Of a stretch of DNA of 64,000 nt, positions 59,205-64,000 are shown one piece after another. The DNA is taken from contig JBBRLR010000017.1 in the NCBI GenBank assembly GCA_038231255.1, positions 1 to 64,000 of the forward strand, written 5' to 3'. The position numbers and the translations under genes were made by a program. Below the pieces are notes generated by a model, which was given only the letters and a program-made list of their open reading frames with translations, had not been told where the DNA came from and made no database searches. The DNA is from JALYUS01 sp038231255 (lineage in GTDB: Bacteria > Chloroflexota > Chloroflexia > Thermomicrobiales > JALYUS01). Numbering within the stretch: position 1 is the stretch's first letter; each line of letters begins with the position of its first letter.

Positions 59205-60887
59205 ATGCGCGCCGCGATCTATTGCCGAGTGAGCACGACAATACAGGAAGATAACTACAGTCTCCCGACGCAGGAAGACGCCTGCCGAAAGCACGTCGAG
59301 TCGTTAGGATACACGGTCACCGCCGTCTACAAGGACGTGCATTCTGGCTACGAACTGTGGGAGCGTACGCAACTCACGGCGTTGCGCGAGATGGCACGCG
59401 CCGGTGAGATCAATGCCATCATCACTTATGACCCCGACCGGCTCTCGCGGCGGCAGGTGCATTACGCGGTGCTCGTAGACGAGTGCGAGCGGCACGGCGT
59501 CGACCTCCTGTTCGTCCACGGCCAGCACGACAAAACAGCGGTAGGCGAATTCCTCGCGAATGCCCGTGCCTTCGCGGCGGAATTGGAACGGGAGAAGTTC
59601 CGTGAACGCAGTCAGCGCGGCCTGCTCGCGCGTGCGAATAGCGGGAAGTTGCGACCGAGTAATCGCCCTCTCTACGGCTATCACTGGACGGACGACACCA
59701 AAGGTGCCTATGCCATCGACGACGAGAAGGGCGCAGTCGTGCGCCGGATTTTTGAGATGGCCGCAAGTGGCAAGCCTCTGCGCAGCATCGCGCGCTGGCT
59801 CGATGAAACAGGTGTGCCGACGCCGAACGGTGGTGCGATGTGGAAGCATGTCGTGGTGCGCGGCATTCTGCGACACGAGGCGTATATGGGCGTCGCCATC
59901 GCCAATCGCTACGCCGACACAAAGGTTGCCGGGAAACGTAAGCGCATAGAGCGTCCTAAGGAGGAGCACATCGCCCTCCCCGAAGGCACGATTCCGCCCA
60001 TTGTCTCGCCCGAATTATTCGCCGTTGTGCAAGGCCGCCTTGTCCGCAACAAGGCCGAGGCCGTTCGAAATAATCGTGACCCTGAAGCGTTTCTCCTCCG
60101 CTCCGGCTACATATACTGCGGTTACTGCGGCAAACGGATACACACGGCTTGGTTCCGCGGTCGCCGTGGAGCGCCACTCCGTCCTTCGTATACAGTGATG
60201 TCAGCAGATGTAGAACATCGCGACTGCCCGGCCTTCACGATCACTGCAAAGGAGTTGGACGAGGCAGTCTGGACCAAGGTTACTGCCATCGTCACGCAGC
60301 CGGAAATCGTCACCGACGAAGTTGCCAGACTCCGCACCAATAACCCGACGCAGGCCGACCGCGAGGGTATCGAGCGCGCCATTGCCCAGATTGCACGCAG
60401 GCAAGCAAATCTCAGTCGTTCTCTCTCACTGATCGATGATACGGATACCGCTGCTCCGCTTGTCGCCGAACTGAAAACCCTTAGTGATCGCAAGCGTGAA
60501 CTAGACAGTGAACTCGAAGTTATCGCCGCGCGGGACGCAGGTTGGAAGGCGGCAGAAGATCGCCTCGATGACCTGCAAGCATGGGTCGGCACCGTCGCTC
60601 GCAATCTCGGCGATCTGCCATATTCGGGTAAGCGCGATCTCCTCACCGCACTCGACGTGAAAGTGAAACTGTTTCGAGCCGACCACACACCGCGATACGA
60701 GATTACTGCGTCGATCCCGCTCGATCCCACGCCGAATGGGCATATTGTGATAGGACGAGCAACGTCGTTGTGCCCTTCGCGCTCATCTACGGGATGCACA
60801 CGGAGAACGAACCGCTCGTCGCAGCGGCGGAACGCGCGTGGGACGTCTACCCTGCCACGCGCGGCAATAGCGTCACCCGCGCGATGA
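59205..60887 (+). CDS. Large serine recombinase (integrase) of the element
   Basis: 560 residues from the ATG at 59205 (GGGGAGG upstream). The resolvase domain (about 2-150) has the catalytic Ser 10 in YCRVST and the conserved YDPDRLSR; the recombinase domain follows (about 155-275), then a zinc ribbon with CGYC near 305-308 and Cys 341, and a coiled coil (about 385-460). The real element-encoded sequence ends at codon 519; the remaining about 41 residues are host DUF2851 DNA read in another frame. In the excised circle the tail would be 24 different residues. It cuts and joins attP and attB. Confidence 0.95.
   Translation: MRAAIYCRVSTTIQEDNYSLPTQEDACRKHVESLGYTVTAVYKDVHSGYELWERTQLTALREMARAGEINAIITYDPDRLSRRQVHYAVLVDECERHGVDLLFVHGQHDKTAVGEFLANARAFAAELEREKFRERSQRGLLARANSGKLRPSNRPLYGYHWTDDTKGAYAIDDEKGAVVRRIFEMAASGKPLRSIARWLDETGVPTPNGGAMWKHVVVRGILRHEAYMGVAIANRYADTKVAGKRKRIERPKEEHIALPEGTIPPIVSPELFAVVQGRLVRNKAEAVRNNRDPEAFLLRSGYIYCGYCGKRIHTAWFRGRRGAPLRPSYTVMSADVEHRDCPAFTITAKELDEAVWTKVTAIVTQPEIVTDEVARLRTNNPTQADREGIERAIAQIARRQANLSRSLSLIDDTDTAAPLVAELKTLSDRKRELDSELEVIAARDAGWKAAEDRLDDLQAWVGTVARNLGDLPYSGKRDLLTALDVKVKLFRADHTPRYEITASIPLDPTPNGHIVIGRATSLCPSRSSTGCTRRTNRSSQRRNARGTSTLPRAAIASPAR
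60743..60776. other. attR of the integrated element
   Basis: TATTGTGATA (60743-60752), eight nt, the AA core (60761-60762), then host sequence CGTCGTTGTGCCC, which restores the DUF2851 reading frame. It lies inside the recombinase reading frame. Arms and distances mirror those of attL. Confidence 0.8.
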
Positions 60888-61036
60888 CCGACCAACTCGG
60901 CGGCCCCGGCGGCCTCCGCGTCCGCACCGGTCGCCTCCAGCAGGGCCTGATCGCCGTCTACAACGACCGCTGCAAGGCACGCATGTGTACCACCTGCCCG
61001 GTCACGCACCTGATGGCGCTGACCGAGATTCAGTAG
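60763..61036 (+). pseudogene. DUF2851-like protein, 3' part, cut off by the integrated element
   Basis: From the core, the frame reads VVVPFALIYGMHTENEPLVA and on to LQQGLIAVYNDRCKARMCTT then CPVT, a C-terminal Cys-containing end typical of DUF2851. It has no start of its own (a GTG at 60770 is only a sense codon). It continues the 5' part at 34578-35626 in the same frame. Confidence 0.88.
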
Positions 61037-61184
61037 GACACGCTGCCAGAGGGCGGGGAGTGTGGACGGGGGAGGGTGGCGGCATGGATGGCAAGCCACT
61101 CGCGACGGAACGCGTCACCGTCAAGGTATGATCGGCCTCTCCGCGTCCTGCGGGAGGGAGCCAATCCCGATCAATAGCCGCTTA

Positions 61185-62179
61185 GAGCGGATATCACAGA
61201 TATTGGCCCGGGGGATGGTAGCCGCAATGCCGGAACCATCCTGCGGCATCCTGCGCCATCACCGCCCCTACCGCTTCCCCGATCGCCGTCTCTAACTCGG
61301 GCTGTGTCCGCTTCGCCGCCCGGCGCACCCGCGTCTTGACCTTGCTGTACGCCCCCTCGATCGGCGAGAAGTCGGGCGAGTACGCCGGTAAGTAGACGAG
61401 TTGGCACCCCGACCCTTCGATGATCTGCCGCACCTGCGCCCCCTTGTGCACGTTGAGGTTGTCCATCACCACCACCTGCCCGGGCGTCAGCGTCGGCACG
61501 AGGAAATGGTGCAGCCAGGCCACGAACGCCTCGCGATCCATCGCCCCCTCCAGCACCATCGGCGCGTCGAGTCCGCCCAGAGTCAGCGCCGCCACCAGCG
61601 TCGTGTTGCGTGTGTGGTTACGCGGCACATGACCATACGCCCGTTGGCCGCGCGGGGCGCGGGCGTAGCGCGGCGTCATGCGCGTGTGCGTCCCGGTCTC
61701 ATCGACGAAGACCAACCGCTCAACCGGCGTCTCCGCCATCACCTCCCACCATGCCGCGCGTGCCGCCGGATCCCGCTCGCTGGCGATCAGCGACTTTTTT
61801 TATGCGTCCAGCCGATCCGCCGCTCCAGGCGACACCAGGTGCTCGGGCTCACCGCCATCCCCGTCGCCTCACGCCACCGGTCGCAGTGCTCCGCCAAGGT
61901 CGCATCCGCGTCGGCAGTCAATTGGGCGAAGACGGCGGGATACTGATCGGGGCCAATGGCGGGGCGCTTGCCGGGACGGGGAGACGGCGCGAGGGTGCCG
62001 CCCATCCGCCGCCGCTGCACGTACCGCTTGACGGAGCGTTCGCCGACATGGAAGAGGCGGGCGACCGCCACCTGGCTCGTGCCGTCCTCGACGGCGCGGA
62101 CAATCCGTTCACGTAAATCGAGACTGTAAGCTTTCATGCCCACAGTCTCGCATCGGGCCCGTATCTCCGCAATCCGCTC
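61185..62179 (-). mobile_element. IS630-family insertion sequence
   Basis: About 995 bp, with inverted ends GAGCGGAT (61185-61192) and ATCCGCTC (62172-62179), flanked on both sides by TA (61183-61184 and 62180-62181), the target duplication typical of IS630/Tc1 elements. It encodes one transposase in two frames. It has inserted into the last codons of a STAS-domain gene. Confidence 0.85.
61194..62137 (-). CDS. IS630-family transposase, two frames joined by a likely -1 frameshift
   Basis: The first frame (62137 to 61787) encodes the helix-turn-helix part, MKAYSLDLRERIVRAVEDGT and a homeodomain-like second half, to GWTHKKSR. The second frame (to 61194) encodes the DDE catalytic part: LVFVDETGTHTRMTPR, VVVMDNLNVHKG and YSPDFSPIEGAYSKVKT (Asp, Asp, Glu). 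The frames meet at a run of seven A on the coding strand (61795-61801), where a -1 slip joins HKK to KSLIAS. Such A-runs are used for programmed frameshifting in several IS630 elements. Confidence 0.85.
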
Positions 62180-62503
62180 TAGAGCGTCCGCCACCGTCGG
62201 GTAGGAGTGGAGGACCCGTTCGAGCATCGTCAGCGTCAGGACGGCGCTCACCTGCTTGCTCGGCTGGGCGATGCGCAGATCACCCCCCGCGATGCGGGCC
62301 GCCTTCAGCCCGCTGATCAGGCTGCCGAGGCCCGAACTGTCCACGAATCCGACATTCGCCAGATCAACCACCAATCGGGAATGCCCTCCCGCGACCGCGT
62401 TCGCCAGCGCATTCCGGACGTGGGGGGCGGAGAGCGCGTCGAGTTGCCCGGTCAGATGGATCACCGCCGTCACGCCCGCATGTCTATCGACTGTTACCTG
62501 CAC
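62180..62503 (-). pseudogene. STAS-domain protein (anti-sigma-factor antagonist-like) with 3' end displaced by the IS
   Basis: A GTG at 62503 with AAGGAGAG upstream opens VQVTVDRHAGVTAVIHLTGQ; the STAS core has VDLANVGFVDSSGLGSLISG with the phosphorylatable Ser region. Without the IS, the last codons would come from 61184-61171 and end the protein at DALSGY. With it, the frame runs on into the transposase (about 238 residues in all). The domain itself is complete, so some function could remain. It follows the PIG-L gene by 29 nt. Confidence 0.8.
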
Positions 62504-62532
62504 TATTCTCTCCTTATCCCTGGTCTCACGCG

Positions 62533-63414
62533 TTACGCGATCCGCCGCGCCTGGTCGCCCGCGCCGGGCCCGATTGTCGTCGTTTCCGCCGCTCCGAGAA
62601 CGGGCCAGAAACGTTCTGCGGGGCCGAGCGGACCGCCGATCTTCCGCGCGAAATCCGAGATCGCGCCGGGAACATCCGGGGTGAAGCGGAAGATGACCGG
62701 CACCTGCGAACGGTATGCAAAGATCGCCTCGATCCGGCGTTCCAGCGTCGTGCCAATGGCAACCGGCATTGGCGGGCCGATTCCCCCTTCGACTTCCCCA
62801 AGTCGGCGATCCACGCCGGCGGGAGTGTGGATGGCATACGGGCAGTCCTCATAGGCAAGCACCCGCGCGCCCCGTTCGGCGAGCAAGCGCCCGACCGCGA
62901 ACATGATCTGGTGGTCAACGTGCTCGCCGATCCCCAGGGGGACGAACACCGTCCCGTTGTCGTCCCATTCGGGAAGGCTGCGGATCTCGTCGGCGATCAA
63001 CATGACGAGGCCCGTCTCGACCGCTTGCGGCGTGCCGAAGAGCGACGGATCGGAGAGGTAACGGTCGCCACGATAAATCGCGTCGGGGTAGCCGAGCCAA
63101 TGTGCCCGCGCGCCGAGGACCCCGACCGCGTCGCGGTCCTCCTCCTGGCGGCGCAGCACATTCTCCTCGACACCGGTCACGCCCCAGCGGCTGTGCTTCC
63201 ACTTCGCAAAGTCCGTGATGATTTCATCCGGCACTTCCCCCGCGAAGACCGTGACAACGATCGGTTCGCATCCCTGGTCGGCGAGCAGCGCGACGGTGCC
63301 GCCGCAGGAGAGGACGACATCGTCGTAGTGCGGCGAAAGGAACATGGCCCGCGCCGTCGCGAACGGCGACGCACTCGAATGGCGATCTTGCACCTCAACC
63401 CCCTTCATACTCAT
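62533..63414 (-). CDS. PIG-L/LmbE family deacetylase
   Basis: 293 residues; the ATG at 63414 overlaps the stop of the upstream gene (ATGA). The zinc-binding motif SPHYDDVVLSCGGT (about 27-40, with PH-x-DD) and the second His group GEHVDHQ near 163 mark the family, which removes N-acetyl groups from sugars such as GlcNAc conjugates. Linked to a membrane glycosyltransferase, it may deacetylate a polysaccharide precursor. Confidence 0.9.
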   Translation of the reverse strand: MSMKGVEVQDRHSSASPFATARAMFLSPHYDDVVLSCGGTVALLADQGCEPIVVTVFAGEVPDEIITDFAKWKHSRWGVTGVEENVLRRQEEDRDAVGVLGARAHWLGYPDAIYRGDRYLSDPSLFGTPQAVETGLVMLIADEIRSLPEWDDNGTVFVPLGIGEHVDHQIMFAVGRLLAERGARVLAYEDCPYAIHTPAGVDRRLGEVEGGIGPPMPVAIGTTLERRIEAIFAYRSQVPVIFRFTPDVPGAISDFARKIGGPLGPAERFWPVLGAAETTTIGPGAGDQARRIA

Positions 63415-64000
63415 GCGCGGCCCCGGATCTCGGAGATTTGAGGATACAGTGGCAGGGTCATATCGGTTCGCGTCTCTTGCGCGTGCGTCTCCTCCTCAGC
63501 GGGTTTGTAGAAGAGCGCCGTCATAACCCCCCAGAGCATCACAATATCGTAGACTGCCCAGAAGACATTCACCAGGATCACGCCGCTGTTATGCGCCAGC
63601 CCGAGAGCGAGACGCGTGAGGCCGTACACACTCGCGGCGGCGAGAAGCGTCATCACGGCGATCTGCCAGCGCACCAGCCGCCAGAAGACGCCGGTCTGGC
63701 GTGTTTTGGAGGTGACCGCGAAGGCGAGCTTGCGCCCGAAGCAGACGCTACCCACTGCGCTCGTCACGGCGGTGATCCAGATCGGGAACAACGCCAGGCT
63801 ATGCTGCCGACCTCGCCACGTCGGTCGGCCCCATGCGACGACGACGAAGAGCAACTGATTGATGATGAGATACGGGAGCAGGTGGCGGAAGAACTCATTC
63901 GAGTAGGCGTGTACCGGCATCCAGCCGAAGAAGAGATAGAAGATTGGCGCCGCGAGATAGATGACGGCGAAGAAGCCCGAAAGGTAGCTCCACATCGTCC
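63411..64000 (-). CDS. BcsA-like membrane glycosyltransferase (GT2), C-terminal part only
   Basis: The reading frame is open to the window edge, so the 5' part lies beyond 64000. The visible 195 or so residues contain about five membrane helices, starting YLSGFFAVIYLAAPIFYLFF and including LPYLIINQLLFVVVAWGRPT, resembling the C-terminal membrane part of cellulose-synthase-like enzymes. It probably extrudes a beta-linked polysaccharide. It is the first visible gene of an operon with the PIG-L deacetylase and STAS protein. Confidence 0.75.
   Translation of the reverse strand, partial: TMWSYLSGFFAVIYLAAPIFYLFFGWMPVHAYSNEFFRHLLPYLIINQLLFVVVAWGRPTWRGRQHSLALFPIWITAVTSAVGSVCFGRKLAFAVTSKTRQTGVFWRLVRWQIAVMTLLAAASVYGLTRLALGLAHNSGVILVNVFWAVYDIVMLWGVMTALFYKPAEEETHAQETRTDMTLPLYPQISEIRGRA

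Overview
The window is high-GC bacterial chromosome. Its substrate-binding lipoproteins pair a twin-arginine motif with an LLAACGG lipobox and a long Ala/Thr/Ser-rich linker, and palindromic repeats crowd the intergenic spaces. Both traits fit a Chloroflexota-type organism (Thermomicrobia or a relative). This placement is an inference from style; there is no rRNA gene here and I saw no tRNA gene.

Left part (1-34.6 kb), host chromosome. It opens with an amidohydrolase, an orphan sugar-type binding lipoprotein, a GlpD-like glycerol-3-phosphate dehydrogenase and a MacB/FtsX-type permease, all on the minus strand. A scattered exopolysaccharide region follows: a membrane-anchored clan-A glycoside hydrolase, two O-antigen ligase/polymerase-like proteins, a UDP-glucuronate decarboxylase, a sugar epimerase, a GT4 glycosyltransferase and a polyprenyl-phosphate sugar-1-phosphate transferase. 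Between these lie a DAHP synthase with an unusual N-terminal domain, a complete osmoprotectant (OpuC/Osm-type) ABC importer, a degenerate GH1 enzyme lacking its usual nucleophile, a HicAB toxin-antitoxin pair, a HIT-Nudix fusion, an SGNH hydrolase, an MFS-like transporter and a membrane protein with a PI-PLC-like domain. At least four families of palindromic intergenic repeats are present.

Middle part (35,625-60,762), an integrated element of about 25.1 kb. A DUF2851-like gene is split: its 5' part ends at 35,626 and its 3' part resumes in the same reading frame at 60,761-61,036. A large serine recombinase lies at the right end, and the two junctions carry the inverted arms TATCACAATA and TATTGTGATA, each exactly 8 nt from a shared AA dinucleotide. 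The element carries (i) an imuA-imuB-dnaE2-SRAP operon with a GAAC-N4-GTTC LexA-type operator inside its promoter; (ii) a replication-like module with a primase-polymerase and an array of nine iteron-like repeats of about 19.5 bp; (iii) three tandem paralogues of unknown function; (iv) a vWA - PP2C phosphatase - protein kinase triad resembling the TerY-P stress/defence triads, whose kinase also carries an OB-fold, a membrane helix and an outer domain; and (v) small regulators and secreted or hypothetical proteins.

Right part (60.8-64 kb), host chromosome again: the DUF2851 3' fragment, an IS630-family element inserted at a TA within the end of a STAS-domain gene, a PIG-L deacetylase and the C-terminus of a BcsA-like membrane glycosyltransferase running off the window.

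Overall, a host stretch rich in cell-surface polysaccharide functions has been invaded by a mobile element that brings its own SOS-controlled mutagenesis and lesion-handling operon and a phosphorylation-based signalling triad. All homology statements are from motif recognition by eye; no database search was run.
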